Part shown: positions 53,726 through 63,923 of the stretch, one piece after another
How the letters are laid out: every line of letters begins with the position of its first letter
Position numbering within the stretch: position 1 is the first letter of the stretch
Assembly: GCA_001642945.1 (NCBI GenBank)
Contig: LGRT01000005.1
Span: 29,460-93,459, forward strand
Reading direction: 5' to 3'
DNA: 64,000 nucleotides
Source: Rhodobacteraceae bacterium SB2
Lineage (GTDB): Bacteria; Pseudomonadota; Alphaproteobacteria; Rhodobacterales; Rhodobacteraceae
The notes under the pieces: model-generated
What the model was told of the DNA's origin: nothing
Seen by the model: only the letters and a program-made list of their open reading frames with translations
The model's database searches: none
Made by a program: the position numbers and the translations under genes

Positions 53726-56700
53726 TGCGCGGCCTCAAGAGAGGCGCGGATCGAATTGCGCCGCGTGACCCAAAGCCCGGCTTTATTCAAGGCTTCAAAG
53801 CGTTTTTTCAAAGCCGCGAATGCCTCGGGGTTGGCGTCTTCCATAAAGGTGGAAATATCCGAATTTCCCAAAGTGGCATCGAAAAACATATCGAATAAAT
53901 GCGGCCCCACCACATTTGCCAAATGCGCGAAACTGCCCATGTGATCTAATGTTGCAGCGATTTCCGCAGCCCCGCGATAACCATGTCGGCGCATGCCAGC
54001 AACCCAATCTGAATTGCTTGCCCGGGCATGAACAACGCGGGCGATTTCTTCGGAAAGACTGCGCGCGCGCACCGCTTCCGGGTTGGTATTGTCCACATGG
54101 TAAAGCGCGGCCGATCCACCCGTTACCCCTTGCGCTGCGGCAAAACCGGCTTCGTGAAAGGCGTAATCGGCCGCCAGCAGGAGATCCGTTTCGGGCAGAT
54201 CTTGAATATGAACAAATCCATCTGCTTTTGCGACTTGTTCTTTAATCGCATCGGGTCTGTATGTGCTGTCTGGACCGTTCAGCGCATAGGCGCTTGCGGC
54301 CAGCCAAGCTTTGCCCGCCGCTTCGCGCGCCTCATCTGTATAGGTGTCGCCAAAGGCGCCCATCGCCAAGCCGTAATCTCCCGGTGCCGGGCCAAACACG
54401 CGCGACAGCTCCTGCTTGGTGACATATGGATTCCAATCCGGGCTTTCACTGCGCGCCCGTAAGCTTTGAACGGCTTGTGAAAACAACGCAGATAAGGTTG
54501 GAAAAATATCGCGAAACAGGCCCGAGACGCGCAATGTCACATCAATGCGGGGCCTTTCAAGCTCTGCAATTGGGGTGATTTCGATACCGCTGACACGTTC
54601 CGAGCCCGGATCCCATTTGGGCTTTACGCCGATCAGCGCAAGCGCCATGGCAAATTCTTCACCCGCCGTGCGCATGGTGGCTGAGCCCCAGAGATCAACG
54701 ATTAGGTTTTTCGGATAATCACCATGGTCTTGTAAATGCCGGCGCATCAATTCTTCGGCCAAGACCAAACCCTGCGCGTAGGCCGATCGGGTTGGAACCA
54801 CGCGTGGATCCGTGGTGAACAGGTTTCGCCCCGTTGGCAAAACATCTTTTCGGCCCCGATACGGCGATCCGGATGGACCGGCGGCCACCCGCTTGCCGTT
54901 GAGCGCAGTGAGAAGCGCCGCGCTTTCGGCTTTGATCGAGGGGTGGCTGTCAAATTCTGCGGCAATTTCGGGTGCGCGCCCAAAAATATGCAACCCATCA
55001 CCAAACTGGCTTTCTTTAATGTCGCACACAAAGCGGTCGATGCAGCTGATCGCTTCTGCGTTTGAACTTGCCGCGTCAAGCCCCAGATCTTGCTCAACAC
55101 CAAGCTGCTTTGCTTCGGCGCGTATGTCATCCTGCAGTCGGGTGCGGCGGCGCGGATCCAACCCATCAGCGTTTGAAAACTCATCAAGAAGGTTTTCCAG
55201 AAAAACCAGCCGGTCGGGCGTTGCGCTGGCTTTCATAGCCGGCGGTATATGCCCCAGCGTGATCGCGCAAATCCGCCGCTTGGCCTGAGCCGCTTCGCCT
55301 GGATCATTAACAATAAAGGGATATATTACTGGCAGATCCTTAATCAGCGCTTCTGGCCAACAAACCTCTGATAAAGCAACCGATTTTCCAGGCAGCCATT
55401 CGAGCGTTCCATGCGCGCCAATATGGATTAAAGCGCTGGCGGCCTCAACGGTTCTAAGCCAAAGATAAAACGCCACGTAGCTGTGGCGCGGCGTACGGCT
55501 GGTATCATGATATTCAGTTTCGCGCGCTTGAAGACTGCCGCGTTCTGGTTGCAGGGCGATAAGCGCCTTGCCGCGCCGTGTTGCCGCGAATTCGAGCGCT
55601 CCGTTGCGCGCCTGCGGATCGGTTTCTGGATCTCCCCATGCGTGAAACAGCTCGGTTTGAAGGCATTCGGGCAAATCCTTTAACGCGGTTTTATAGGCGC
55701 TAAGGGGCCATTTTATCCGTTGGTTTTGAAGATCCTTGTGAAGCGGGCCATCTGGTACAACATCATATTCTCTGGTTTGCAGATCGCTCAGAATGGCTTC
55801 TGCTGAAGCCAACGCATCAAGGCCGACCGCATGTGCCATTTGCCAAGGTTTGCCAGGGTAAGTTGACAACACCAATACTGGGCGCTTTTGCGCATTCTCA
55901 ACGCGCGAGAGATCGACATGCGCGCGGATGCGATCGGCGATTGCTGCGATCCGGGGCGCGTCGGCTTTATGGATAAAGCGTGAGAACTGAAGTTGTGGAT
56001 CCCGCGCTGCGGGGTCTTTAAACGAACCAACCCCCGCAAATAGACGGCCATCGACCTCGGGCAAAACAACATGCATCGCAAGCTCGGCGGGCGAAAGGCC
56101 GCGCTCAGTATCCGCCCAAGCTGCACGCGTTGAGGTTGCCAAAGCCATTTGAAACACCGGAACCTCAGCGATATCCAGTGGCGAAGCGCCATCAGGGCCT
56201 TTTCCTGAAAATGCGGTTGCATTCAAAATCGCAACCGGCGCGATCAAACGCATTTGACGTTGCAACCACGCCGCTGATTCAGGCTCTTTCAACGAGGGAA
56301 CAAACACTCCAAACACATCAAACCCGCGGGCTTCAAGCGCTTGGGCAGCAGCCTCGATCGGCGCCAAATCAGCCGCCGTGAGATAAGACAGGTAAAAACT
56401 TATCACAACCGCCGGTTTGGGTATTACGCGCAGCGCAAACGCGGCAGGGCAGGACAGGCGATTTTGCAGCGACCAACCGCCTACGCGCGGCGGATTCTTT
56501 TGGCCTATTTTCGGGCGCGCAAATAACCCTGCAGATAAGGCCAATTGTGCCAAAGCTGCGCTTGCCGCATCGGGGCCACCTGCGTCACAAAGCTGGCGCA
56601 ACCTGCGCAATGTTGACACGGGCAGGGTGGAGATATCATCCAGCTGGCTATCGGCCCGCCCATCAGCGGCCAATACAGCCAAAGCGATCCCGTTTTCTTC

Positions 56701-57012
56701 AGCAACCGCGCGAAGTTGTTGCAGACCATAAGACCAATAAGGCATTCCCCCAATCAGCCGCACCAATACAGCTTTTGCGTCACGGAGCGTTTGCTCAATG
56801 TAGGTATCAACTGAAAGCGGGTGTTGCAGCGCAGCCAAATTTGCCAAACGAAGGCTTGGCAGATCCTCTTTCGCGTTATGCCATCCAACCGAGAAGGCCC
56901 CAAGATCACTGTCGGAAAAGGACAAAACCACCATATCTGCAGGCGTTTGCTGCAGATCAACCGGCTGAGCGGTCTCTTCCAAACCATGACTCTCGCGAAA
57001 GATCACATGCAT
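53722..57012 (-). CDS. cobN: Cobaltochelatase subunit CobN
   Basis: A 1096-residue large subunit that, with CobS and CobT and ATP, inserts cobalt into hydrogenobyrinic acid a,c-diamide. Motifs such as IHIGAHGTLEWLPGK, GLDPRRRTRLQ, LPTGRNLFTTDPRVVPT and VDLWGSATMRTAGEE are typical of CobN/ChlH. The length is normal for the group. cobS and cobT are not in the window. It follows cobW by eight bases. Confidence 0.96.
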   Translation of the reverse strand: MHVIFRESHGLEETAQPVDLQQTPADMVVLSFSDSDLGAFSVGWHNAKEDLPSLRLANLAALQHPLSVDTYIEQTLRDAKAVLVRLIGGMPYWSYGLQQLRAVAEENGIALAVLAADGRADSQLDDISTLPVSTLRRLRQLCDAGGPDAASAALAQLALSAGLFARPKIGQKNPPRVGGWSLQNRLSCPAAFALRVIPKPAVVISFYLSYLTAADLAPIEAAAQALEARGFDVFGVFVPSLKEPESAAWLQRQMRLIAPVAILNATAFSGKGPDGASPLDIAEVPVFQMALATSTRAAWADTERGLSPAELAMHVVLPEVDGRLFAGVGSFKDPAARDPQLQFSRFIHKADAPRIAAIADRIRAHVDLSRVENAQKRPVLVLSTYPGKPWQMAHAVGLDALASAEAILSDLQTREYDVVPDGPLHKDLQNQRIKWPLSAYKTALKDLPECLQTELFHAWGDPETDPQARNGALEFAATRRGKALIALQPERGSLQARETEYHDTSRTPRHSYVAFYLWLRTVEAASALIHIGAHGTLEWLPGKSVALSEVCWPEALIKDLPVIYPFIVNDPGEAAQAKRRICAITLGHIPPAMKASATPDRLVFLENLLDEFSNADGLDPRRRTRLQDDIRAEAKQLGVEQDLGLDAASSNAEAISCIDRFVCDIKESQFGDGLHIFGRAPEIAAEFDSHPSIKAESAALLTALNGKRVAAGPSGSPYRGRKDVLPTGRNLFTTDPRVVPTRSAYAQGLVLAEELMRRHLQDHGDYPKNLIVDLWGSATMRTAGEEFAMALALIGVKPKWDPGSERVSGIEITPIAELERPRIDVTLRVSGLFRDIFPTLSALFSQAVQSLRARSESPDWNPYVTKQELSRVFGPAPGDYGLAMGAFGDTYTDEAREAAGKAWLAASAYALNGPDSTYRPDAIKEQVAKADGFVHIQDLPETDLLLAADYAFHEAGFAAAQGVTGGSAALYHVDNTNPEAVRARSLSEEIARVVHARASNSDWVAGMRRHGYRGAAEIAATLDHMGSFAHLANVVGPHLFDMFFDATLGNSDISTFMEDANPEAFAALKKRFEALNKAGLWVTRRNSIRASLEAAQ

Positions 57013-57020
57013 CTTTGATG

Positions 57021-58058
57021 CTATCCTTTCAGTGTGCTTTCGATTGCGTTTCTGTCGATGTGATCATGTTCGGCAATCACAACCACGCGGCCCATACGCA
57101 TTTCATCTGGGGCCCATGGCCGATCATATTGTGCGCGCACGCGCGCGCCGACAGCCTGAACGAGCAAACGCATTGGTTTGCCTTTTACCGCAGCATAGCC
57201 TTTCACGCGCAATATATTTTGCCTCTCAGCTAAGATTTCAATACGCTTGATAAGGCTTTCTGGGCTTTCAAGCTCGTCCAGTCCGATCACCACGCTGTCA
57301 AAATCTTCATGATCATGTTCGGGCACCCCATCATGATGCGAAGGACGCGCGTGCAGATCATCTTCGGCCGCTGCTTCTAGCCCCAATACGACGCGCGGAT
57401 CAATATGCCCATCGGCCACTTCGATCACGGGCAAACTGCGCGGCGCTTCTGCGGCGATCACCGCTTTGGCCTTGGCAATGCCCTCGGCGCCAGCCAAATC
57501 AGGCTTTGTGAGCAAAATCAAATCGGCGCAGGAAATCTGATCTTCAAACACTTCGGATAAGGGGGTTTCGTGATCTAAGCTTTCATCGGCGTCTCGCTGC
57601 GCGGCAACGGCAGCCAAATCAGGCGCAAATTGGCCTGCGGCTACTGCTTCGGCATCGGCCAAAGCAATCACCCCGTCGACGGTGATTTTTGAGCGAATAT
57701 CTGGCCAGTCAAAAGCCTTTAAAAGTGGTTTTGGCAGCGCCAGGCCGGAGGTTTCAATTAAAATATGTTCCGGACGTGGTTCAAGTTTCATCAGGCGTTC
57801 CAGGGTCGGGATGAAATCATCCGCGACAGTGCAGCAAATGCATCCATTGGCCAATTCAAGAATGTTCTCCTCTGGGCAATTGGGGATCGCGCAGGATTTA
57901 AGGATTTCACCGTCGACCCCCACATCGCCAAATTCGTTGACAATAATGGCCAGCCGTTTGCCGCCTGGATTTTGCATCAAATGGCGGATTAACGTGGTTT
58001 TTCCAGAGCCAAGAAATCCGGTAACAACGGTGACGGGAAGTTTTGTTAGATCGTTCAT
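57021..58058 (-). CDS. cobW: Cobalamin biosynthesis GTPase CobW
   Basis: A 345-residue G3E-family GTPase and likely cobalt chaperone for CobN. The Walker A loop TGFLGSGKTTLIRHL and the metal motif CICCTV are present, with a His-rich stretch SHHDGVPEHDHED near residue 240. Metal transfer to the chelatase is known or proposed for the family. Overlaps the DUF1636 stop by four bases. Confidence 0.95.
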   Translation of the reverse strand: MNDLTKLPVTVVTGFLGSGKTTLIRHLMQNPGGKRLAIIVNEFGDVGVDGEILKSCAIPNCPEENILELANGCICCTVADDFIPTLERLMKLEPRPEHILIETSGLALPKPLLKAFDWPDIRSKITVDGVIALADAEAVAAGQFAPDLAAVAAQRDADESLDHETPLSEVFEDQISCADLILLTKPDLAGAEGIAKAKAVIAAEAPRSLPVIEVADGHIDPRVVLGLEAAAEDDLHARPSHHDGVPEHDHEDFDSVVIGLDELESPESLIKRIEILAERQNILRVKGYAAVKGKPMRLLVQAVGARVRAQYDRPWAPDEMRMGRVVVIAEHDHIDRNAIESTLKG

Positions 58059-58432
58059 GAAGCAGCCTCAATTGGGGGAATACGCGCGATGCAGTTTTTT
58101 CGGAAATGTTCGGGCCTTTCGCGCCAGGGAACGCGTCCATCAGCGGCATCCAGATATCGAGATGCGCCATTCAATATGGTTTCAACATCCTGCGCTGGAT
58201 CAAGATTGCCATAGACGTAAGTCCAACGGTTTTCGCCGCGCAACACGATGGAGCAGCCATGATCACAATTTGCCAAACAGGAAACAGCCGTCAGTTTTAT
58301 ATTTTCGGGCAGCGCTTCTTGCTTGATTGCCTCGAAAAGTACAGTGCCTTGGCGCTTTTCATTATCTGGCTCCGCGCGCCCCGCGCGACAAGACGTACAA
58401 ACCAGCAACTCAATTGAATCCGTTTTTGACAT
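58055..58432 (-). CDS. DUF1636 metal-binding protein
   Basis: A 125-residue protein with paired cysteines in LVCTSCRAG and SCLANCDHGC, spaced as in thioredoxin-like [2Fe-2S] ferredoxins. The family is found with cobalamin genes in alphaproteobacteria; its function is unknown. It may carry electrons or metal to CobW/CobN or CobG. I start it at MSKTDSIEL with AGGAAG upstream. It is the first gene after the second riboswitch and is coupled to cobW by an ATGA overlap. Confidence 0.85.
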   Translation of the reverse strand: MSKTDSIELLVCTSCRAGRAEPDNEKRQGTVLFEAIKQEALPENIKLTAVSCLANCDHGCSIVLRGENRWTYVYGNLDPAQDVETILNGASRYLDAADGRVPWRERPEHFRKNCIARIPPIEAAS

Positions 58433-58438
58433 TATCTT

Positions 58439-58479
58439 CCTCTGGCAGCGCGTCAGAACGCAAGAAAACCAGACAGAGG
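58439..58479 (-). promoter_or_regulatory. Hairpin that may hide the DUF1636 ribosome site
   Basis: CAGAGG (58439-58444 on the minus strand), part of the ribosome binding region, can pair with CCTCTG (58474-58479) upstream, with an inner GCG/CGC stem. No T tract follows. It would suit a translation-blocking platform for the riboswitch just upstream. This is a prediction from pairing alone. Confidence 0.45.
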
Positions 58480-58546
58480 CCAGCAGGGCATGCAAGAACA
58501 TGCTCCGCCTCCGACACACCCCGTCCGGATCCGGTTTTTTTATGTT

Positions 58547-58725
58547 GGCAGGTCTCCCGGCTTACAGCTTTGAAGGCGTTGCCTTCACAGATGCGTATCC
58601 TTCCCAGCATTTGCCAGTGGTATACACGCGTCTTCGCTGCTCACGGTCGCGGGGGCGGCTGCGTTTCGATATTCCGACTTACTCCGTCGAAAAACTGAGT
58701 GCATTCCCTCTTCGCCTGTCCTAGA
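58547..58725 (-). promoter_or_regulatory. Cobalamin riboswitch upstream of the DUF1636-cobW-cobN run
   Basis: On the minus strand the B12 box AAGCCGGGAGACCTGCC (58547-58563) and the core GCCGCCCCCGCGACCG (58649-58665), with GAAGAGGGAATGCACT near the 5' end, mark a cobalamin aptamer. It lies in the region between the divergent DUF1636 and cobO genes and reads toward DUF1636. About 115 bases separate it from the start codon, with no clear terminator. Confidence 0.93.
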
Positions 58726-58789
58726 ACAAGAACCAACATCCATTTGCAATGGGCCATGCAACGTGGCGTGTCAAGAAAAAGGAATTCCT

Positions 58790-59398
58790 ATGGTCGATGA
58801 AAATCAACGACACAATCAAAAGATGCGCAAAATCAAAACGGCGCGCGATAAGATGATGCAGAGCAAAACGGATGAAAAAGGCCTTGTTATTGTTCACACG
58901 GGCGCGGGCAAGGGGAAATCTTCTTCTGGCTTTGGAATGATCATGCGGTGTATCGCGCATGAGATGCCCTGCGCGGTGGTGCAGTTTATTAAAGGCACTT
59001 GGGTGACCGGCGAACGCAAGTTTTTGACAGAAAATTTTGCCGAGCAATGCAAGTTTGTAGTTTCGGGTGAAGGGTTTACCTGGGAAACGCAAGACCGTGA
59101 ACGCGACATTGCTGCGGCTCAAGCCGGCTGGCATCGGGCAAAAGAGCTTATCCTTGATCCCAAAATTCAATTCGTTTTGCTTGATGAAATCAATATCGCG
59201 CTGCGCTATGATTATATCGATATCGATGATGTGATTGCCTTTTTGAAAACAGAAAAACCGGAGATGACGCATGTATGTTTGACCGGACGCAACGCAAAGG
59301 ATGATTTAATTGATCTTGCGGATTTGGTGACCGAGATGGCGCAAGTCAAACACCCCTTCAAACAAGGTATCAAAGCACAATTGGGCGTTGAGTTCTAA
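58790..59398 (+). CDS. cobO: Cob(I)alamin adenosyltransferase
   Basis: A 202-residue BtuR/CobO-type adenosyltransferase that moves the 5'-deoxyadenosyl group of ATP to cobalt. The P-loop [14 protein letters not shown] and the [12 protein letters not shown] strand are present. AAGGA seven bases upstream fixes the start. It is divergent from the riboswitch-led run and is followed by cobQ after one base. Confidence 0.95.
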   Translation: MVDENQRHNQKMRKIKTARDKMMQSKTDEKGLVIVHTGAGKGKSSSGFGMIMRCIAHEMPCAVVQFIKGTWVTGERKFLTENFAEQCKFVVSGEGFTWETQDRERDIAAAQAGWHRAKELILDPKIQFVLLDEINIALRYDYIDIDDVIAFLKTEKPEMTHVCLTGRNAKDDLIDLADLVTEMAQVKHPFKQGIKAQLGVEF

Positions 59399-59399
59399 C

Positions 59400-60845
59400 A
59401 TGCCAGCCTTAATGGTTCAGGGCACCGGGTCAAATGTAGGCAAGTCTTTGCTAGTGGCCGGGTTGTGCCGCGCGGCCAAACGGCGAGGGCTGAGCGTTGC
59501 GCCATTCAAGCCACAAAATATGTCAAATAATGCAGCCGTCACGTCAGATGGAGGCGAAATAGGCCGCGCGCAGGCGTTACAAGCCTTGGCGGCGGGCTGC
59601 GCTGCAGTCTGCGACATGAATCCGGTTTTGTTAAAGCCAGAAAGTGAAACGGGTTCGCAAATCATTGTTCAGGGTAAACGCTATGCCACGGCGCGTGCAA
59701 AAGATTATTCAGCGTTAAAACCAAAGCTGATGCCCTTCGTTTTGGAAAGTTTTCAACGCCTAAAATCCACGTTTGATTTGGTAATAGTGGAAGGGGCTGG
59801 GAGCCCCGCAGAGGTGAATTTGAGGCCTGGCGATATCGCCAATATGGGCTTTGCTTGCGCGGCGGATGTGCCGGTTCTTTTGGTTGGTGATATTGATCGC
59901 GGCGGCGTTATTGCGCAAATGGTGGGCACGAATAGCGTTTTAGATCCAGAAGATAATAAGAAAATATTTGGATTTATTATCAACAAGTTTCGAGGTGATC
60001 CTAACTTGTTTTCTGCAGGTTATGAAATGATTTGCGCGAAAACCAATTGGCGGGGCTTTGGGATTGCACCTTATTTTGATCAAGCATGGAAGCTACCTGC
60101 CGAAGATGCGTTGGACATCGCAACCCCACAGCGGCCTGGTAAGCCGCATATCGTGTGCTTGGGATTGTCACGTATCGCAAATTTTGATGATCTGGATCCG
60201 CTGAGCAATGATCCAGAGTTACAAGTAACGGTTTTACGTCCTGGCCAAGCCATCCCCGCTGATGCGCGTTTGGTGATCGTGCCTGGCAGCAAATCGACAT
60301 CGGCCGATTTGACCTATCTGCGCGCGCAAGGCTGGGATATTGACCTTAAAGCGCATCGCCGGCGCGGTGGGCATGTTTTGGGGATTTGTGGTGGGTATCA
60401 AATGCTAGGAAACGTCATCGATGACCCTGAGGGAATTGAGGGCGTATTCGGCAAAACAGAAGGCCTTGGCTTGTTGAAGGTAAACACAATCATGTATCCC
60501 AAAAAGCAATTGGGCCAAGTGAATGCAATACACCCGCCAACACAGCAAGAGTTTAGCGGATATGAAATTCATATCGGCCAAACACAGGGCCCAGATACGC
60601 TGCGCCCTTTTGCTCAGCTTAATGGGCGCAACGAAGGCGCCATAAGCGCGGATGGTCTGGTCATGGGCAGCTATTTACACGGTATGTTTTCGAGCGATGG
60701 GTTTCGCCATGCGTTTTTAAAGGGTTTGCATATTCAAAGCAGTGCGCAGGCCTATTCGCAAACTGTCGATCAAACGTTAAACGCTTTGGCCGATCACCTT
60801 GAAAAGCATTTGGATATTTCCGCTTTACTTGCCTCTGCACGCTAA
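59400..60845 (+). CDS. cobQ: Adenosylcobyric acid synthase
   Basis: A 481-residue amidotransferase that amidates side chains b, d, e and g. The ATP loop [27 protein letters not shown], the glutaminase cysteine in [11 protein letters not shown] and the His in GSYLHGMF are present. It starts one base after the cobO stop. It ends 12 bases from a convergent serine hydrolase gene. Confidence 0.96.
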   Translation: MPALMVQGTGSNVGKSLLVAGLCRAAKRRGLSVAPFKPQNMSNNAAVTSDGGEIGRAQALQALAAGCAAVCDMNPVLLKPESETGSQIIVQGKRYATARAKDYSALKPKLMPFVLESFQRLKSTFDLVIVEGAGSPAEVNLRPGDIANMGFACAADVPVLLVGDIDRGGVIAQMVGTNSVLDPEDNKKIFGFIINKFRGDPNLFSAGYEMICAKTNWRGFGIAPYFDQAWKLPAEDALDIATPQRPGKPHIVCLGLSRIANFDDLDPLSNDPELQVTVLRPGQAIPADARLVIVPGSKSTSADLTYLRAQGWDIDLKAHRRRGGHVLGICGGYQMLGNVIDDPEGIEGVFGKTEGLGLLKVNTIMYPKKQLGQVNAIHPPTQQEFSGYEIHIGQTQGPDTLRPFAQLNGRNEGAISADGLVMGSYLHGMFSSDGFRHAFLKGLHIQSSAQAYSQTVDQTLNALADHLEKHLDISALLASAR

Positions 60846-60857
60846 AAACAACGGTTT

Positions 60858-62024
60858 TTATAGCGTGGCATAGGCTGCGTTGAGCATATCTTCATGTAAC
60901 GGATGATTGCTGCCCATGAATTGGGTCATAATCACGCCCGTGATCTGTCGTTGCGGGTCTACCCAAAAATAGCTTTGCGCGGCGCCAGACCAGCCAAACT
61001 CGCCAAGGGTTGTAGGCACAATGGCCTGACCCACATCAGTCAAAACCCGGCCAAGCAAGTTCCACCCATAGCCGGGAAACGCTTGCCCAGAAATGCTGAG
61101 AGGCACGGCAGAAAGCGGCAGGCGATTGGCGCGCATAAGGCCAACCATGTCATTGGAAATCATTTTTTCGCCGGTATCTGAATTTCCCGTCAGTAAAAAC
61201 CTTGCAAAGGCGCTGTAATCCTGCGCCGTTGCATAAAGACCAATGCCGCCGCGACGAAACTCTGAGGATTGCTCTGGATACATGCGGGCGACGTCATTTT
61301 CCTCGAGCACATGTTCAATTTTATTTAAAGGCGCAATGGCTTCCAATTTGTAGCGCCCGTAATTTGTCATTAAACGGGGCAATTGCGCGTCGGACAAACG
61401 AAACCCTGTATCGCTCATGTTAAGGGGATCAAAAATATACTCTTGTAGCAAAGCATCAATCCGTCTGCCGGTTACGCATTCGACAAGATGCGCCAGTACA
61501 TCGATCGACATACTGTAAAGCCAGCGTTCTTTTGGATGAAAGGCCAATGGCAGTTGCGCCAAGGTGCGTATCATTTCGCGAAGGTCTCGCGCGCCATCAG
61601 CAAGAATCTCTGCCTTGCGATAATAGGGGGCAATATGGCAGCCAAGGTTAAATTCATAACTGAACCCAGCCCGATGGGTCAGTAAATCTTCAAGCGTTAT
61701 CAATCTACAAGCAGGCTCTAGTGATCCATTTGACGTCAAAACGCGCATCTTTGAAAACTGTGGATCGTATTTAGCGATTGGATCAGAAAGCCGCATCAGC
61801 CTTTTTTGAACCAGCAACACGGCAAGAGCTGCAATGATCGGCTTAGTCATGGAGTATATGCGGTAAATAGCACGATCGGGAATGGGCGTTTTACAGGCAT
61901 AATTTGCATAACCCGAACGCCCTTCTAACCGCAGCTCCCCCGCTTGCTCAATGCGCCACTCAATGCCGCTAAACAATTGTTTTTCGATATAATCATCTGC
62001 ACAATTTTTAACTTCATTCGACAT
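60858..62024 (-). CDS. Beta-lactamase-family serine hydrolase
   Basis: A 388-residue class C beta-lactamase/esterase-like protein. The nucleophile motif S-x-x-K is in YSMTKPIIA, and a YSMSID segment may carry the catalytic Tyr. There is no signal peptide, so it is likely a cytoplasmic esterase rather than a resistance enzyme. The substrate is unknown. It stands outside the cobalamin cluster on the opposite strand. Confidence 0.85.
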   Translation of the reverse strand: MSNEVKNCADDYIEKQLFSGIEWRIEQAGELRLEGRSGYANYACKTPIPDRAIYRIYSMTKPIIAALAVLLVQKRLMRLSDPIAKYDPQFSKMRVLTSNGSLEPACRLITLEDLLTHRAGFSYEFNLGCHIAPYYRKAEILADGARDLREMIRTLAQLPLAFHPKERWLYSMSIDVLAHLVECVTGRRIDALLQEYIFDPLNMSDTGFRLSDAQLPRLMTNYGRYKLEAIAPLNKIEHVLEENDVARMYPEQSSEFRRGGIGLYATAQDYSAFARFLLTGNSDTGEKMISNDMVGLMRANRLPLSAVPLSISGQAFPGYGWNLLGRVLTDVGQAIVPTTLGEFGWSGAAQSYFWVDPQRQITGVIMTQFMGSNHPLHEDMLNAAYATL

Positions 62025-62228
62025 AATCTTGCCCTTGGCTTTGCCGCTTGCACAACACAGGCATAGCCTGAGTTCTGTAAAGACTATTCATTTAAATCCT
62101 TTGAGGCAATCATCTTCAAAACTACGAAAGGCGGTTTGGATCACGTGGATTGCGCTATGCGCGGGTAAGGTATGGCGCTGCCTGGCATTTTGCACGGCGT
62201 TGCACAATAAATGGGCCGTGCCGTGGGT

Positions 62229-62828
62229 TTAGGGCAATGATTCCAGCATGGTTTCAAGATCTATCAGGCTGTGCTTGCCAAAAAACATATCCTCATTGGC
62301 GATGAGCGTCGGGGCGCCAAAAACACCACGGGCCACCGCTTGAGACGTAGCCTGGATCAAAGCGGCTTTTATTGCGGGATCTTGAGTTGCAGAAAGAATC
62401 TCCTCCGCGGGCAAGCCAGCTTTTTCCATAACCCTTAGGGCGGTGACCGGATCATCCATTTTTTCTTGATCAACCCACATGGCGTGGAACATTGTATCGC
62501 GATAGCTCTGTTCCCAAGGTTTCCCGAGCGCAAATATCGCCCCGCGCATCAGCGCGATGGTATTAACAGGAAAATGGGGGTTTAGCTGAAAAATGATCTT
62601 GTGGTTTTCTACAAAACGTTCGGTCTCACGGGCTTCATAGGCGAGTTTCCCAGCCACATTCGCGAAGGCTTCCATTGGGCTTTTATTATTGGTTGCTTTG
62701 AACACACCGCCCAGCAAGATCGGCCGAGATATAATTGGAACTCCATACGTCTTTGCAATCTCTGGCAGCGTTTTATGCACCAAATAGGCATTCGGGCTGC
62801 CAAAATCATAGTAAAATTCTATCTTCAT
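62229..62828 (-). CDS. 2-hydroxychromene-2-carboxylate isomerase family protein (DsbA-like)
   Basis: A 199-residue DsbA/GST-kappa fold protein. YYDFGSPNAYL at the N terminus carries the Ser that binds glutathione in this family, and GVFGAPTLIANEDMFFG is the conserved cis-Pro region. True isomerases act in naphthalene breakdown, but most bacterial members have unknown roles, so only family assignment is safe. Confidence 0.88.
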   Translation of the reverse strand: MKIEFYYDFGSPNAYLVHKTLPEIAKTYGVPIISRPILLGGVFKATNNKSPMEAFANVAGKLAYEARETERFVENHKIIFQLNPHFPVNTIALMRGAIFALGKPWEQSYRDTMFHAMWVDQEKMDDPVTALRVMEKAGLPAEEILSATQDPAIKAALIQATSQAVARGVFGAPTLIANEDMFFGKHSLIDLETMLESLP

Positions 62829-63185
62829 GCCGTATCGCTCGCAGAGAAAAACGTGATGCCTATCTTATGGATTAACCTGCGAGGTGTTTGGATTGCTGTC
62901 AATATCAGGCATAATATTTACCTATGGGTTTTATTTAAAGATTGCTTAAAGCCTAAAACTCAGCGGTAAAAAGTAAAAATATAACGTTTTGATGTCTGTT
63001 TTTCGATAACGCGCGGCAAAAATAAGGTTTTAAGTTCAAGAAGGCGCCGGCGCCGATCTTAAAAACAGCATTGGGCTGTTGGCCTCTGCGTGCTTTGCTT
63101 TCTGCCGGCAGTGTCTTATGTTAGCGGCAGAATATAAACTTAATCAAAGGCGGATTATTCGCCCGAACTTGCACAGGACTAAAAG
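62829..63185. other. 357-base stretch upstream of the rhodanese gene
   Basis: No gene seen. It has a GGCGCCGGCGCC palindrome near 63043-63055, an eight-pair inverted repeat at 63100-63132, and a short GGCG/CGCC hairpin near 63150. It likely holds the promoters of the two divergent genes. Confidence 0.5.
63100..63132. repeat. Inverted repeat upstream of the rhodanese gene
   Basis: TTCTGCCG and CGGCAGAA are perfect inverted copies around 17 bases, about 54 bases before the start codon. It may be an operator or an RNA hairpin. Confidence 0.5.
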
Positions 63186-63560
63186 ATGAAAACATCAAGC
63201 GATTATCTACAAGATGCCAATGCGGTGGTGCCGCGTATTCAAGCGACAGAGGCGTTGGCCTTTTTTGATGATGGCGAAACCGTATTTTTGGACGTACGCG
63301 ACAGTTCTGATATAACGGCCTCAGGTACGGTTGCGGGCGCCGTTCGGATCAACCGCGGGTTCCTTGAATTTGCTGCGGATGACGCCACAAAATTTCACAA
63401 TCCGCGTTTGCAAAAAGAGGCCCGGATTTGTGTTTTATGCGCAGCGGGTGGACAAGCCGCTTTGGCGGGCAAAACATTGGTTGAGATGGGCTATAGCAAT
63501 ATAATCAATATTGGAGGCTTTGGCGATTGGCAGGCTGCAGGGGGCGCAACAGAGGCTTAA
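63186..63560 (+). CDS. Rhodanese-like domain protein
   Basis: A 124-residue single-domain rhodanese. The active-site cysteine is in ICVLCAAGGQAALAG and the substrate-side segment is VFLDVRDSSDI. Such proteins carry sulfane sulfur, for example in sulfur relay or cyanide detoxification. No signal peptide. It is directly followed by an IS3-type element. Confidence 0.88.
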   Translation: MKTSSDYLQDANAVVPRIQATEALAFFDDGETVFLDVRDSSDITASGTVAGAVRINRGFLEFAADDATKFHNPRLQKEARICVLCAAGGQAALAGKTLVEMGYSNIINIGGFGDWQAAGGATEA

Positions 63561-63635
63561 ATCGGCACGGTGCGCCAGGGTGTCTTAGCCCCCTAGAACT
63601 GTGCCAGTATATTTTGGCAAAGGGAGTAAGGAAAC

Positions 63636-63923
63636 ATGGCTCGAAAGCGTTATTCTGATGAAGATGTGTTGAAGTTATTGCGCGAGATTGATGTTCATTT
63701 GCACGATGGTTTGGACGTTGTGAGTGCGTGTCGCAAAGCTGGGATTTCAGATAAGAGTTATTATTACTGGCGCAAGAAGTTTGGAGGTCTTTCTCGTTCA
63801 CAGGTTTCTGAGATGAAATTGCTCAAGAAAGAAAACGAGCGCTTGAAGAAGATCGTCGCTGACTTGCAGTTAGACAAGGTGATCCTGAAGGAGAGCCTTG
63901 ATCATCTAAAGCCGCGGGCCTGA
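63636..63923 (+). CDS. IS3-family transposase OrfA
   Basis: A 95-residue helix-turn-helix protein. KRYSDEDVLKLLREID, VVSACRKAGISDKSYYYWRKKFGG and a C-terminal leucine zipper (LKKENERLKKIVADLQLDK) are typical of IS3 OrfA. It binds the element ends and is fused with OrfB by ribosomal frameshifting. AAGGA lies ahead of the ATG. Confidence 0.92.
   Translation: MARKRYSDEDVLKLLREIDVHLHDGLDVVSACRKAGISDKSYYYWRKKFGGLSRSQVSEMKLLKKENERLKKIVADLQLDKVILKESLDHLKPRA

Noticed and set aside
53722..58058. Long plus-strand readings opposite cobN and cobW
   Set aside because: They are shadows of codon bias in real genes and contain no recognisable domains.
60858..62024. Beta-lactam resistance gene
   Set aside because: No signal peptide and only general S-x-x-K features; an esterase-like role is more likely.
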